Assembly (NCBI GenBank): GCA_963383645.1
Contig: OY726565.1
Location: 40,078,444-40,142,443, forward strand
Direction: 5' to 3'
Source: Muscardinus avellanarius
Taxonomy: Eukaryota; Chordata; Mammalia; Rodentia; Gliridae
Length of the DNA: 64,000 nt
Under the pieces are notes generated by a model. The model was given only the letters and a program-made list of their open reading frames with translations, was not told the origin of the DNA and ran no database searches. The position numbers and the translations under genes were made by a program. Of the stretch, positions 22,437 through 33,366 are shown one piece after another. Position 1 is the stretch's first letter. Every line of letters starts with the position of its first letter.

Positions 22437-22995
22437 TGTATATATGCCACATTTTGTGATCCATTCATCTGTTGATGGACACCTAGGCTGGTTCCCTAAT
22501 ATGGCTATTGTGAATTGTGCTGCTAGAAACTAGGTTATGCATGTATCACCGTATTATTCTGACTTCACCTTTGGAAAAATACCCAGGAGTGGTATAGCCG
22601 GGTCATGTGGTGGTTCCATTCCCAGTTTTTCTAAAGAACAAAATTATGTCATTTGCAGAAGAATGGATGGAACTAGAGAATATAAGTGAGATCAGCCAGT
22701 CTCAGAAAGTGATTTATTGTATGTTTTCTCTCCTATGTGGAAGCTAGGGAGAAGTTGAATAACAAAAGGAACTCCAGACAAAGGAGAAAAGACTCCAGGG
22801 AAAGATGGAGGAGTTTGGGGGGAGGGCGGAGAAGAGTTCAAATAATGCTATGTACATATACAAAATCAGTACCAATCTCAATAACATAGGTGTTTGAATC
22901 CAGAGAGAAGCACGCCAAGTGCTGTGTGCATGTATATACCTATCACTCTCGGCCTAATTATCATAATGTATGTTATAATATACTAATAAAAGCAT
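22437..22995 (+). mobile_element. L1 3' end, 5'-truncated
   Basis: It holds CCATTCATCTGTTGATGGACA, AAATTATGTCATTTGCAG, ATGGATGGAACTAGAGAATATAA and AGATCAGCCAGTCTCAGAAA (ORF2 end), a G-rich run (GGGGGGAGGG near 22817), then CTAATAAAAGCATATTAAAATAAA. No open ORF2 frame survives. Confidence 0.85.
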
Positions 22996-23203
22996 ATTAA
23001 AATAAATAAAATTCCAAGAGTAAATATAAAAAAGTGATGTGACAGTGATTAAACACACCTTAATCAGCAATTGAGAAACAGGACTTTTCTTTTCAATTAA
23101 TATAAATTTAAACTGATACTCGTGGCCAAAAGCTTTGAAGAATTTGTAGGCTAATAACATCTGTCAAATCTCTTGTCTCTTCACCCTGCTAGTAGTAGTA
23201 CAT

Positions 23204-23401
23204 TTTTTTTTCCAGTACTATGAATTGAACTCAGGGGCATTCTACCTCCAAATTCCACTTCCAGCCCTATTTTTTTTTTTCTTCATCTTTATTTTGAAAC
23301 AGGGTCTCACTAAGTAGCTAAGGCTGCCCACGAACCTGTAATCCTCCTGTCTCAGCCTCACAAGTACTGGGATTGCAAGCGTTCACCACCAAGCCTGGCT
23401 T
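23204..23401 (-). mobile_element. B1-dID SINE, type A
   Basis: A complete antisense copy with a T-rich linker. Confidence 0.9.
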
Positions 23402-23651
23402 GGGGTGTATAATTTACAAAAACAGCACAGGTTGCCTGAGGGTGGTATTTCACTGGCCCCTGCTTTACAGTGTTAAGACACTGAGATGCTGGGGTTTCTT
23501 TTTTTTTTTTTAATGGGATGTCCACATAAACTACTCTATCTTGACTCAGATATCCCTAGAACTCTCAGTTTCTTGAAAAAGACCATAATTCAAAAACTCT
23601 TCTGAGGGAAAGCGCTGCCTTTCATTTCTTGGTCTTAAATTTCCCTTCTAA

Positions 23652-23836
23652 AGCCGGGCGTGGTGGCGCACGCTTGTAATCCCCGGGCTTGGGAGGCGGA
23701 GATAGGAGGATCGCGCAGGTTCGAAGCCAGCAGTGCTGGCGTAAGAGACCCTGTTTCAAAAATATAAAATAGGTCTGGGAGTGTAGCCCGGAGGAAGAAG
23801 GGCTTCCAGGAACTCCAGTACCACAAAAAAAAAAAT
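23652..23836 (+). mobile_element. B1-dID SINE, type C, perfect TSD
   Basis: A 15-bp perfect duplicate AAATTTCCCTTCTAA lies at 23637-23651 and 23833-23847. The body is near the type C consensus. Likely one of the youngest SINEs in the window. Confidence 0.95.
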
Positions 23837-23847
23837 TTCCCTTCTAA

Positions 23848-24284
23848 TCTGTAGCAATATATTATTTAGAAAACTTTGGACACAAGAAATAGAATACGTA
23901 GCAATGGCCTACACCATCAGGACAGTTTTTGCCCATAAGAAGTCAGGAAGTCAACAGCTTCTAGCTGGGTTCCTCAGTTCAACAATTTAGGTATAAAAGG
24001 ACATGTTGAGATTAGTACTGATAATTTTGTTTATATGACACCATTACTTGAACTGTTGCCTTCATCAAGTCTCCTCCCCCGTCTCCCCTGAAGTCCTCTA
24101 TGACTCTGCATGAGTCTCTCCTCCTTTATCTGGAGTCCTTTTTGTTACCAAATGTAGTGATGTTAGTTTCCAGGCTTCTGTGACTAGTTACATATTATTG
24201 TGCCTGTTCCTTAATTCAAGGATGCTCTGCTGGTCACCTTTGCATGTGAGGCACTGGGAGGTGTTAGGAAGAGCCAGGTGAGGC
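23848..24284. other. Unique sequence
   Basis: Nothing recognised. Confidence 0.4.
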
Positions 24285-24680
24285 GTGGTTGTATCAGCAT
24301 TCTTGCAGCTATAATCAAAATATTTGCCATGTAACTTAGAGCAAAGATTTATTTTCTTATGGCTTCAGGCTCAGTCCATGGGGACCAAGGATCACAGGAT
24401 ATGATAGCAGGAGGTGGAGGGAGAGAGAGCACAGGCTCCTCACATCACCGAGGCCTGAAGCAAGAGAGACTGAGTGGGGGAGGAAGAGCCATTTCTGTGA
24501 TCCCCAAGACCACACTCCGGGACCCACCTCCAGCCACAACCTGGCCTGGGTCACCATTCAGATAAATCCATCGGATTACAACTCTCATGACTCAATTACA
24601 CCAGCTCTAAACACCAGTTTATGAGCACTTCAAGGGGCCTTTCTGTATTCAACCACAACAATGAGGTTGAGCATGCGCAT
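24285..24680 (-). mobile_element. MaLR-type LTR, antisense
   Basis: GCAAAGATTTATTTTC carries the complement of AATAAA. The minus strand then follows the order of the copy at 20300-20710, including a C/T-rich CTCAGTCTCTCTTGCTTCAGGCC block. Confidence 0.6.
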
Positions 24681-24770
24681 CTAGAATATGGAGAGTCCAT
24701 ATAAAACTATGAGTGGGTTTGGATTTGTGAATAAAGACTTATACCAAATAAGCCACAGATTTAATTGTTC

Positions 24771-24913
24771 TCCTCCTCCTCCTCCTCCACCTCCTCCTTC
24801 TCCTCCTCCTCCTCCTCCTCCTCCTCCTCCTCCTCCTCCTCCTCCTCCTCCTCCTCCTCCTCCTCCTTCTTCTTCTTCTTCTTCTTCTTCTTCTTCTTCT
24901 TCTTCTTCTTCTT
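24771..24913. repeat. (CCT)n(CTT)n compound microsatellite
   Basis: Some 33 CCT-type units pass into about 15 CTT units. It lies in the tail position of the next SINE and yields spurious poly-Pro, poly-Ser and poly-Glu frames. Confidence 0.97.
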
Positions 24914-25117
24914 TTTTGTGGTACCAGGGATTGAACCCAAGGGCATTCTACCTCTAAGTTATACCTCCAGCCCTATTTTATTCTTTATTTTTAAATAGAG
25001 TCAAAATAAGTTGTGAAGGGCCTCACTAAGTAGCTGAGGCTGGCTAAGAATCTGTAATTCTCCTATCTCAGCTTCCCAAATACTGGGATTACAAGCGTGC
25101 ACCACCATGCCCGGCTC
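24914..25117 (-). mobile_element. B1-dID SINE, type A
   Basis: A complete antisense copy whose tail is the CCT/CTT tract. Confidence 0.9.
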
Positions 25118-26005
25118 CAAATTTACATTTTTACCTAAGAATCTCAGTATGTTTACCTGCTAGCTCTTCTTGAATTGGCTGGCTTTCTTATTACATATTT
25201 ATAAACACAATTCTACTGGATGATTATTTTTAAATCTTCTAGTAGGTACAAACCTCAGTGACTCCCATGTGTAAGAAACATAATAAAGCTTTTGTTATTT
25301 TCTCTGTAAATCTTCCATTCTACTGGGGTGGTGGGAACTCTGCATCTGACAATTGTGGTTCCTGAGGTTGAGCCCAACTCCAAGGGGTAGGGAGACACTT
25401 TTCAAGGGAAGGAATGATAGCATTTGTGCACACCAACACCCACTTAGCTTGGATCCCATTAGCCTGCCTGCTTGCTGAAAACACAGCCACACCCCCAGCC
25501 TCCTGGTCCCTTGTGGACGCTACCTCTTGCTCTGCCCTTCTGTCCAGCAAAAAGATCCGTAGCTCCTCCCCCTGGTCCACTCTGCGAGGCTGCTCAAGGC
25601 CCTTTTGGGCTCAACAGCCAGTGTGATGATTTCTACTTTCAAGCTCTGCCACATCCAAAGGTGCTCATGGGGGAAAAGGAGGCCCATCTTTCTATGCTCT
25701 TAAATCCTGCAGTTCAAATGAGGGACATTGCTGCCTTCTGGATCTCAGTCAGGAGAGTAGCAAGAAGCCGATCTCTACAAGCTCACTTGTACCTGTGCTC
25801 TCACAGCCTCCCCACCCCTTCTCCCTGGAGCTCAGCAGGCCTCCTGCTGCTGTTGGTGTCTATACATACATCTATAGAAACATAGTTTGTCCTCAAGTGT
25901 TTTCTATTCTAAATCATTCAAATTGCTCCAACCAAGAGTCATCCCCAAGAGGGGCAGAAAGAACTATGGGAGTGTGGGGGAATCTATCCAAAAAGGAGGA
26001 AGACA
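25118..26005. other. Unique sequence, moderately GC-rich
   Basis: A 137-codon frame (25472-25885) and its neighbours show no domain, signal peptide or splice pattern that I can defend. No repeat recognised. Confidence 0.4.
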
Positions 26006-26205
26006 GTTGAGCATGGTTCCCCATGCCCGTAATCCCAATCCTTGGGGGTGGAGACAGAAGATAGCAGGTCCTCAGCAATTTAGTGAGACTCATAGGAATC
26101 GAGCCATTCTCTGTTTCAAAACAAAGAAAAACAAAAAGAGCTTGGGGCATGGCTCAAAGGTAGAAAGTCCATGGGCTGAATCCCCAGTACTGGGGGAAAA
26201 AAAAA
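26006..26205 (+). mobile_element. B1-dID SINE, type A, diverged
   Basis: A sense copy with a disturbed linker (ATAGGAATCGAGCC inserted). It ends CCCCAGTACTGGGGG. Confidence 0.8.
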
Positions 26206-26650
26206 GTAGGAAGAGGAGAAGCAGACTACTGTGTCCAATCATCCCTCTCCTCCCCATAGCACCTGCTCATCAAAGCCAGTAGAAGGACCATCTCTCCCTT
26301 CCACATAGCACCTCCTAACTTCTGAGATTTTGCTTCCCCTTAAAACCATCCTTCAGAGCTGGGTGTGGTGGTGCACACTTGTAATCCCAGTACTTGGGAG
26401 GCTGAGACAGAAGGATCAGAGGTTCGTGGCCAGCCTCAACTACTTAGTGAGGCTCTCTGTAACTCAAATGAGACCCTGTTTCAAAATAAAGAATAAAAAT
26501 CCGGGCGTTTGGTGATGCACGCTTGTAATCCCAGCATTTGGGAGGCTGAGACCAGAGGATCGTGGTTTACAGACAGCCTCAGCTACATAGTGAGGCCCTC
26601 TGCAACTCATTGAGACTCGGTTTCAAAATAAAGAATAAAAAATAGGGCAG

Positions 26651-26850
26651 AGCCGGGCGTGGTGGCGCACGCTTGTAATCCCCGCGCTTGGGAGGCTGAG
26701 ACAGGAGGATCGCACAGGTTCGAAGCCAGCCGCGCGCACTGGCTTAGGAGACCCTGTTTCCAAATAAAAATGTAAAAATAGGTCTGGGAGTGTAGCCCGG
26801 AGGTAGAAGGGCTTCCAGGAACCCCAGTACCACCAAAAAAAAAAAAAAAA
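26651..26850 (+). mobile_element. B1-dID SINE, type C, third level
   Basis: A near-consensus type C copy (GGCTTCCAGGAACCCC) with an A tail. Flanked by AAAAAATAGGGCAG at 26637-26650 and 26846-26859. Confidence 0.92.
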
Positions 26851-26860
26851 TAGGGCAGGG

Positions 26861-26975
26861 TGGGTGTATTCATTCGAGTCACCCCTCCATGCCAGTCTAG
26901 TATGGAGCTGTACCTATCCTCTGTATTTCTATCTTTCTAAAAAACTTCTTTAAATCTTAAAAAAAAAAAAAAAAA
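26861..26975 (+). mobile_element. Poly(A)-tailed retrocopy of an LTR R region
   Basis: A 98-bp body (26861-26958) and 17 A. It matches 45107-45205 of the LTR at 44736-45609: its 5' end falls 33 bp after the TATAAAA of that LTR and its 3' end about 14 bp after the AATAAA. So it looks like a capped, polyadenylated transcript of one LTR that L1 copied back. Flanked by AAAAATAGGGCAGGG (26846-26860; 26971-26985). Confidence 0.8.
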
Positions 26976-27144
26976 TAGGGCAGGGCCTGTAGCTCGGAGG
27001 TCGAATGCCCCTGGGTTACATCCCCAATCCTCAGTACTGCCAAAATTAATAATAATAATAGGTCTGGAGGTGTAACTTGAGGGTAGAATGCCCCAGGGTT
27101 CAATCCCCAGTACTGCAAAAAAAAAAAAAAAAATCATCCTTCAG

Positions 27145-27391
27145 TGTCGTATGAAAGTAGTTCTGTGAACATGCACAATGAGTCGGGGGGAGCACACTCT
27201 ACCTAAGAGACACATGAGTGAGTGGGTGCCAGTGTCTAGTGCACTGGAGACCTCAGGGTAAAGCCACCTAATCAGGACACAGGGGATGCAGGTTTTCATG
27301 TATAACTGCATGTTTTATTGAGAGAGCATTCAGACTTTTATAGAGAAAGCTTCTATGGGTTCCATTGACGAATTTAGCTATTTCAGACATT
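27145..27391. other. Unique sequence
   Basis: Nothing recognised. Confidence 0.4.
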
Positions 27392-27400
27392 ACAAGGTTA

Positions 27401-27627
27401 CCTTTTTTTTTTTTTTTTTTTTTTTTTGTAGTACTGAGGATGGAACCCAGAGGCTTTTTACCTCTGGGCTATACTCCCAGACCTATTTTATACTTTATTT
27501 GGAGACAAGGTCTCACTAAGTTGCCAAGAGCCTCGCTAAGTAGCTGAGGCTGGCTTCAAACCTGTGCAATCCTCCTGTCTCTGCCTCCCAAGCGCTGGGA
27601 TTACAAGTGTGTGCCACCATGCCCGGC
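27401..27627 (-). mobile_element. B1-dID SINE, type B
   Basis: A 24-base T tail and type B body. TSD ACAAGGTTA (27392-27400; 27628-27636). Confidence 0.92.
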
Positions 27628-27636
27628 ACAAGGTTA

Positions 27637-28124
27637 TTTTAAAGCAACAATGGATGTGTGTAAGTAAAGCCAAAGGACTAATCTCAAACTTAAAGCAACT
27701 CTTTGTTTTACAAATAGAAGCAAGGAACACCTGTGACTGTAACATCTCAAGCTGTTTATCATACCAATAAGTTTTCTGAGATGTCTAGACTTGGGAAGGA
27801 CTTGCAAATAGGTGGAGCCACTTGCTGACCTTCAGGGGAATTTGGCAAAACTCTTGGCTCACTGATTAGAGGAAGTGTGCTTGCCTCCCAGCCTGGCATT
27901 CCAAGCTGCTTCTCAGGAGCCAGAGTTGCTTCGTTAACCCTTTAAGCAGGAGCCTGCATCTCAGTACTCTCACAAATGGGTTACACCTCAGAGAATTACA
28001 AGTCGTGTTACATATGTTCAATGTTTGTTATTTGCAATACTAACATTCCATAAAGTCTTATGAACCCTGAATTAATGAATACTGAACCATTACTCCTGAC
28101 TGAAAAATAAAGGGTTAGGTTCCT

Positions 28125-28127
<3 letters not shown>
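27637..28127. other. Unique sequence
   Basis: Nothing recognised. Confidence 0.4.
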
Positions 28128-28175
<48 letters not shown>

Positions 28176-28364
28176 AAAATTGAACCCAGGAGCATTCTAC
28201 CTCTGAGCTAAAACCTCAATTATATTTTACCTTTTTACTTGAAGTGGGATCTCACTTAGCTACTGACATCTTCATTAAATTGCTGAAACTGGCCTCAATC
28301 TGCCATTCTCCTATCTCAGCCTCCCAGGTACTGGGATTACAGATGTGTGCCACCACCCCCAGTT
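28128..28364 (-). mobile_element. B1-dID SINE, type A, (TG)n tail
   Basis: A TG run (28128-28169) followed by a diverged antisense body. Confidence 0.88.
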
Positions 28365-28380
28365 TAAAGACACCTTGGGT

Positions 28381-28381
28381 T

Positions 28382-28429
<48 letters not shown>

Positions 28430-28607
28430 TGTGGTACTGGGGACGTAACCCAGGGGCATTCTACCTCTGAGCTATACTCCCAGCCTTATTTTTCATTCTT
28501 TATTTTGAAACAAGGTCTCACTAAGTACTGAGGCTAGCAGTTAACCTGTAATCCTCCTATCTCAACCTCCCAGGTACCAGGATTACAGATGTGTGCCACC
28601 ATGCCCA
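28381..28607 (-). mobile_element. B1-dID SINE, type A, (TTG)n tail
   Basis: About 15 TTG units, then an antisense body. Flanked by AAAGACACCTT at 28366-28376 and 28608-28618. Confidence 0.9.
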
Positions 28608-28618
28608 AAAGACACCTT

Positions 28619-28842
28619 TTTTTTTTTTTTTTTTTTTTTTTTAGGTACTAGGGATTGAACACAGGGACATTCTATCTTTGAGCTCCACCCCTGCCCTTTC
28701 TTTAATTCTTTATTTTGAAACAGGATCTCATTAAGTTGCAGAGGCCCTCACTAAGTAGCTGAGGCTGGCCGTGAACCGCGATCCTCCTGTCTCAGCCTCC
28801 CAAGTACTAGGATCACAGGTGTGCGCCACCACGCCCGGCCTT
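28619..28842 (-). mobile_element. B1-dID SINE, type A
   Basis: A T tail and antisense body. It uses the middle AAAGACACCTT as its left duplicate and GAAGACACCTT (28843-28853) as the right one. Confidence 0.9.
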
Positions 28843-29040
28843 GAAGACACCTTAAATAATAATATTGTTGACTCATAAACCCTGAGCTCAAGCCATCAGC
28901 ACTGTAACTCACGTGTGAACGAGGCATCTCTAATGCATTTCCTCCATAAGGAGAAAGCATGTCACAACCTTTCTGTCCTTCAAAGCTCTGCACGGCATTT
29001 CAGCACAGCACCTGGGGACTATTTTAAATAGCAAAATTCT

Positions 29041-29254
29041 GAGCTGGGCGTGGTGGCGCACGCTTGTAATCCCCGTGCTTAGGAGGTAGAGACAGGAGGA
29101 TTGCGCAGTTTCAAAGCCAGCCACTCTGGCTTAAGAAACCCTGTTTCCAAATATAAAAAAGTATAAAATAGGTCTGGGATTATAGCCCAGAGGTAGAAGG
29201 GCTTCCAGAAATCCCAGTACCACCAAAAATAAATAAATAAATAAATAAATAAAT
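29041..29254 (+). mobile_element. B1-dID SINE, type C, perfect TSD
   Basis: AAATAGCAAAATTCT at 29026-29040 and 29255-29269 is exact. The tail is (AAAT)n. Confidence 0.95.
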
Positions 29255-29371
29255 AAATAGCAAAATTCTCAACAGAAAGCACAAAATGTGGAGACTGTAG
29301 AATTCAATAGAACCCAAGAAGGACATCTGTCTGAGCATGAGGGCTAAGATAAGCACGCAGACTCTAGTACT

Positions 29372-29545
29372 GTAATCCCAGTACTTGGGAGGCTGAGACA
29401 GGAGAATTGCAGATTGGAGGGCACCCTCAGTAACTTAGTAAGGCCCTCAGCAACTTAATGTGACCCTGTTTCAAAACCAGAAATATACTGGGGTTGGGGG
29501 TGTAGCTCAAAGGTAGAATGCTCTGATTGCAATTCCTAGTACTAC

Positions 29546-29549
<4 letters not shown>
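29372..29549 (+). mobile_element. B1-dID SINE, type A, 5'-truncated
   Basis: It starts inside the B1 half at TGTAATCCCAG. The dID half has lost part of the B box (GATTGCAATTCC). Confidence 0.85.
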
Positions 29550-29590
<41 letters not shown>

Positions 29591-29706
29591 AAGAAGGAGG
29601 AGGAGGAGGGGAGGAGGAGGAGGAGGAGGAGGAGGAGGAGGAGGAGGAAAGAAATAAGAATGAGAGAAAGAAAGAAAAGAAAGAGAAAGAAAGAAAAAGA
29701 GAGAAA

Positions 29707-29772
<66 letters not shown>
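29550..29772. repeat. (AG)n(AGG)n(GAAA)n purine tract
   Basis: A 220-bp purine-only strand: AG, then GGA, then GAAA units. It grew from the SINE tail and can form a triplex (H-DNA) in principle. The open frames across it on both strands are not genes. Confidence 0.97.
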
Positions 29773-29807
29773 CTCCCAAGAAAGAAAGTTAGAAGAGGAC
29801 ATATGAA

Positions 29808-30032
29808 GAGCTGGGCGTAGTGGCTCACACCTGTAATCCCAGTACTTGGGAGGCTGAGACAGGAAGACTACAGGGTCAAGGCCAACCTCAGCAAGTAGTA
29901 GGACTCTCACCAACCTAGTGAGACCCTGCTTCCAAATAATTTTTTTAAAAAAAATAGGACTGGGGGTAGTAGTAGCTCAAAGGTAGAAGGCCCATGGGTT
30001 CAATCCCCAGTGCCACAAAAAAAAAAAAAAAA
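29808..30032 (+). mobile_element. B1-dID SINE, type A
   Basis: A sense copy with a short GTAGTA insertion ahead of the A box and an A tail. Confidence 0.88.
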
Positions 30033-30504
30033 GAGGAAAGACACCTCTGACGTGGCCACTAGAAATTGGCTCTTTCTGAAGGTAGTGCCTGTGTAGCCTA
30101 ACTAGAAGGAGCAGCAGCCCCTGTGGGCCAGGGTGTTGATGGTCTTAACAGAGACAGCAGTATGGCTGAGGGCCGACCACATGGCGGCCACCAGGAGCAG
30201 CGGAGGCTCCAGGCCCACAGACCCCCTTGGGTTGGGCTTAAGTGATTTCTCTGGTGCTTCTGTGATTGTGATCCCTGCCCTTGACTGTCCTCCCGGACTC
30301 AAGCTCCAGGAAGCAAGGAACTTCCCTGTAAGCCATTTGGCAACTACTACGAGACTTCTTTGGAAATTTCCACTTGGCACTTGATGTCAGAGTAAATACA
30401 TTTTAGAGCTTTATAATTCCTGGGCAATGTTATTTTTCCTTGAAAATAACTATATCCTACAAGGCTCATTATTCTTTAATTTAAGCCTGAAGGGAAAAAA
30501 AAAA
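30033..30504. other. Unique sequence
   Basis: A GC-richer patch (30120-30310). 80-90 codon frames on both strands give no recognisable product. Confidence 0.4.
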
Positions 30505-30695
30505 GCCAAGCACAGTGGCACACATGTGATCACACTGTGATCCTGTGATCCCAGTATTTGGGAGGCTGAGACAGGAGGATTGCAAATTAAAGGATATCCT
30601 CAGCAAGTAGTGAGACTCTCATCAACCTAGCAAGATCTTGTAAAATCAGGCAGGGAGTGTAGCTCAAAGGAAGAATGCCTTTGGGTTCAATCCCC

Positions 30696-30740
<45 letters not shown>
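30505..30740 (+). mobile_element. B1-dID SINE, type A, (AC)n tail
   Basis: The B1 half carries a small tandem duplication (TGTGATCACACTGTGATCC). The tail is 20 AC units. Confidence 0.88.
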
Positions 30741-30741
<1 letters not shown>

Positions 30742-30897
30742 CAATCCAAATTATATCATTTTTAGAAACTTTCTATTTTTAAATATTAGCTATATGACCC
30801 AAAAGACTCAAGGTCTCAAATTATTTATGTGTAACCTAGTAAGGTTTTGGATTCTGGGCTTCTTGTTTTTTGTTTTTGTTTTTGTTTTTGTTTTTTT

Positions 30898-30990
30898 AAT
30901 TGGTTTGTTTCAGTTCTATGGATTGAAGTCAGGGGCATTCTATCTCTGAGCTACACCTCCCAGCCCTTTTTATTTTTTATTTTATTTTTT
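30898..30990 (-). mobile_element. B1-dID SINE, dID half only
   Basis: Antisense. Ends in the T-rich linker; the B1 half is absent. Confidence 0.75.
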
Positions 30991-31506
30991 AAGTAAATAA
31001 ATAATAATAAGATAGGGGCTTTAACTGCCCTGCCAAGAAGTGCCTACCATAGATATATATCCCACAAGGAAGACAGAGAAAGATAAAGCACACCTGGAAG
31101 GAATACTAGAAACCCCAGCAGGGGGAGACTAAGTCTCGGCCAAGTGTCTAGTTAAAGTCAAGCAAGATGGAAAAAAAATCTCTTCATCCAGCAAAAAGGC
31201 TCCCAGGGAGGGAGAAATATTAGACAAAATTTCTTCTGGTAGTCTGTTAGGCCTAATGTTACAATATTAAAGAGATAAGGGTGCAAAATTACAATGTTTT
31301 AACAAAATGGCTATAACTCCTTTGTCTATTTATGGAGATACAATTTCTGACAAACTAAAGCTATAAGGTCTGTATTTGCCATCTATTTGTATGTATACCT
31401 ATACCCATAAATGTATTGTCTGTCTATTGTCCACATGGTACCAACATTGACTCATATAATAGATTACTCATAAGATAGTTTTTTTTTTTAAGAGAATGGG
31501 AATTAA
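30991..31506. other. Unique AT-rich sequence
   Basis: It contains short words similar to rodent LTR internal sequence (GCCTAATGTTACAATATTAAAGAG), but not enough to assign. Confidence 0.35.
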
Positions 31507-31515
31507 GGCGGTTAA

Positions 31516-31738
31516 TTTTTTTTTTTCCCCCCTTTGGTGGTACTAAGGGTGGAACCCAGAGGCTTTCCACCTCTGGGCTATACTCCCAGACCTTTTTTTT
31601 ATATTTTATTTGGAAATAGGGTCTCACTAAATTTCTGAAAGCCTCACTAAGTAGCTGAGGCTGGCTTCGAACCCATGCGATCCTCCTGTCTCAGCCTCCC
31701 AAGAACGGGGATTACAAGCGTGCGCCACCACGCCCGGC
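31516..31738 (-). mobile_element. B1-dID SINE, type B
   Basis: A TTTTTTTCCCCCC start, then a type B body close to consensus. Flanks GGCGGTTAATTTTT / GGCAGTTAAAATTTTT. Confidence 0.9.
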
Positions 31739-31774
31739 TGGCAGTTAAAATTTTTTGTGTGGAAAAAGAGAGGC

Positions 31775-31912
31775 CCAGGCAGGGCGTGGTGGTGCATGCT
31801 TGTAATCCCAGCATTACTTACCCTGTTTCAAAATAAAGAATAAAAAGTAGGGCTGGGGGTATAGCTCAAAGGTAGAATGCCCCTGGGTTCCATCTCCAGT
31901 ACTGTAAAAAGA
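31775..31912 (+). mobile_element. B1-dID SINE, type A, internal deletion
   Basis: The deletion runs from CCCAGCATT directly to ACTTACCCTG, removing most of the B1 3' part. Confidence 0.85.
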
Positions 31913-31926
31913 AAAAAGAAATAAAG

Positions 31927-31986
31927 TGTACCAGTATTGGGAAGAGGCTTCAAAATGTATTGATATGCCAGTGTTGGGAAAGATTT

Positions 31987-32017
<31 letters not shown>

Positions 32018-32866
32018 GCAGGTCTGGGGATGGAACCCAGGGGCATTCAACCTCCAAGCTACACCCCCTGCCCTATTTTTTATTCTTTATTTTGAAACCA
32101 AGTCTCACTGAGTTGCAGAGGGCCTCACTAAGTAGCTGAGGTTGTCCACGAACCGCGATCCTCTGGTCTCAGCTTCCCGAATGCTGGGATTACAAGCATG
32201 CACCACCACCCCCGGCTTAGATTTTCAATTTTTAAATATATCTTTAGTAGTAAAAGAATCCAGGAGCTTCAAAGAAAGGGTTGCAGGATTCCAGGCACCA
32301 AGGGTGATTAGAAAGACAACAGAGATAGTCCCAGGCCTTTTTCATTATAAAGAGAAGATTTCCCAAGAAGTAGAAGGATGCCATAAACCTTCAAGAGATC
32401 CCAGACTTTGATAATCATGGGAGGATGCCATAAGCCTTCAAGAGATACCAGAATCTGATGATCAAATAACACATTTTGGGGTGTAACAAAAGGCTTGGGG
32501 TCTGTACCAGAAACAGGACAGACCATCAGGAAGGAATCCCCCATATCAAAAGGGCTGGCCCTAGAGAGGGTGGATCTGGTTGGGTCAGAAGGCTGGTTAT
32601 AAAATACTCTGTATCCAGGAATTACCAGTGAATTCGTTCACCCCCCCACCCCCATGCTATTCCTGAATAGCATGGAGCTGTAACTGCCTTCTATATTTTT
32701 TATCTTTTTAATATACTCCTTCAAATCTTCAGCAAGAGTCCAGACTAGTGCATATTTATCATTAGTCAAGAACAAGAACCTGCGGTTTTATGGGAAGAGT
32801 CTTCGGGAGCCTAACAAAGGTCCCCGGGGACAGCTCTCCCAAACGATAACAGTTCAAACCATAACA
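31927..32866 (+). mobile_element. Solo LTR, family A
   Basis: It begins TGTACCAGTATTGGG and ends CCATAACA. 5-bp TSD TAAAG / CAAAG (31922-31926; 32867-32871). A TTATAAAATA box lies near 32598. The R hairpin is at 32652-32675. U3 carries a 47-bp tandem duplication (32375-32466). A SINE interrupts it at 31996-32218. It is the most diverged of the four copies. No internal viral sequence adjoins it. Confidence 0.85.
31996..32218 (-). mobile_element. B1-dID SINE, type A, inside LTR
   Basis: TSD AGATTTTCAATTTTT exact at 31981-31995 and 32219-32233. It postdates the LTR. Confidence 0.95.
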
Positions 32867-32871
32867 CAAAG

Positions 32872-33331
32872 AAGAAGAGAGGCCCAAATCAAAGCCTGGA
32901 CAGTTGGTAATCATGGTAGTAAGGGCGGTAATTTTAAAGTAAGGCACTTAGGTTTCTCTCCTACTGGGCTTCCTGCCAAAGCTTAACTTTTTTTGTATAG
33001 TTTAAAATTTGCCATCTTGGGCTTCACCTTGGTCTCCACATGACTGGGACTGGGTTGTGCCACCTTGATGGACTTAGCTGCCTTATCTGGCTTAGTTCTG
33101 ATGTAACTTAGGAAATGGAAGCTTGTTATATAAGTGAGAAAGAAAATGGGCAGAAATCTAAATATCTGGATTTTTTTTTCTCCCCTCAGGAACAGAATGT
33201 GGTGATACTTGATGCAGGTCTGCCTCATGGTAACAGTGGCCACCTGAACTATTTTGTTTCAGTGCCATCCATGATTAGAATCCCTGCCCCCACACATCCC
33301 CTACTGTATGGGCTTCCATGTTTCCAAATAA

Positions 33332-33366
<35 letters not shown>

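Larger units (their letters stand above)
26501..27056 (+). mobile_element. B1-dID SINE, type A, second level
   Basis: The B1 half is at 26501-26650. The dID half (CCTGTAGCTCGGAGGTCGAA) resumes at 26986, and an (AAT)n tail runs to 27056. Two further insertions share the target AAAAATAGGGCAGGG in its linker. Confidence 0.88.
26357..27131 (+). mobile_element. B1-dID SINE, outermost of a four-element nest
   Basis: The B1 half is at 26357-26500 and the dID half at 27057-27131. TSD ACCATCCTTCAG (26345-26356) and ATCATCCTTCAG (27133-27144). All insertions between lie in A-rich linkers. Confidence 0.88.

Noticed and set aside
32983..33243. Processed pseudogene with a basic C-terminus
   Set aside because: I could not match the peptide to a parent gene, and no A tail or target duplicate bounds it.
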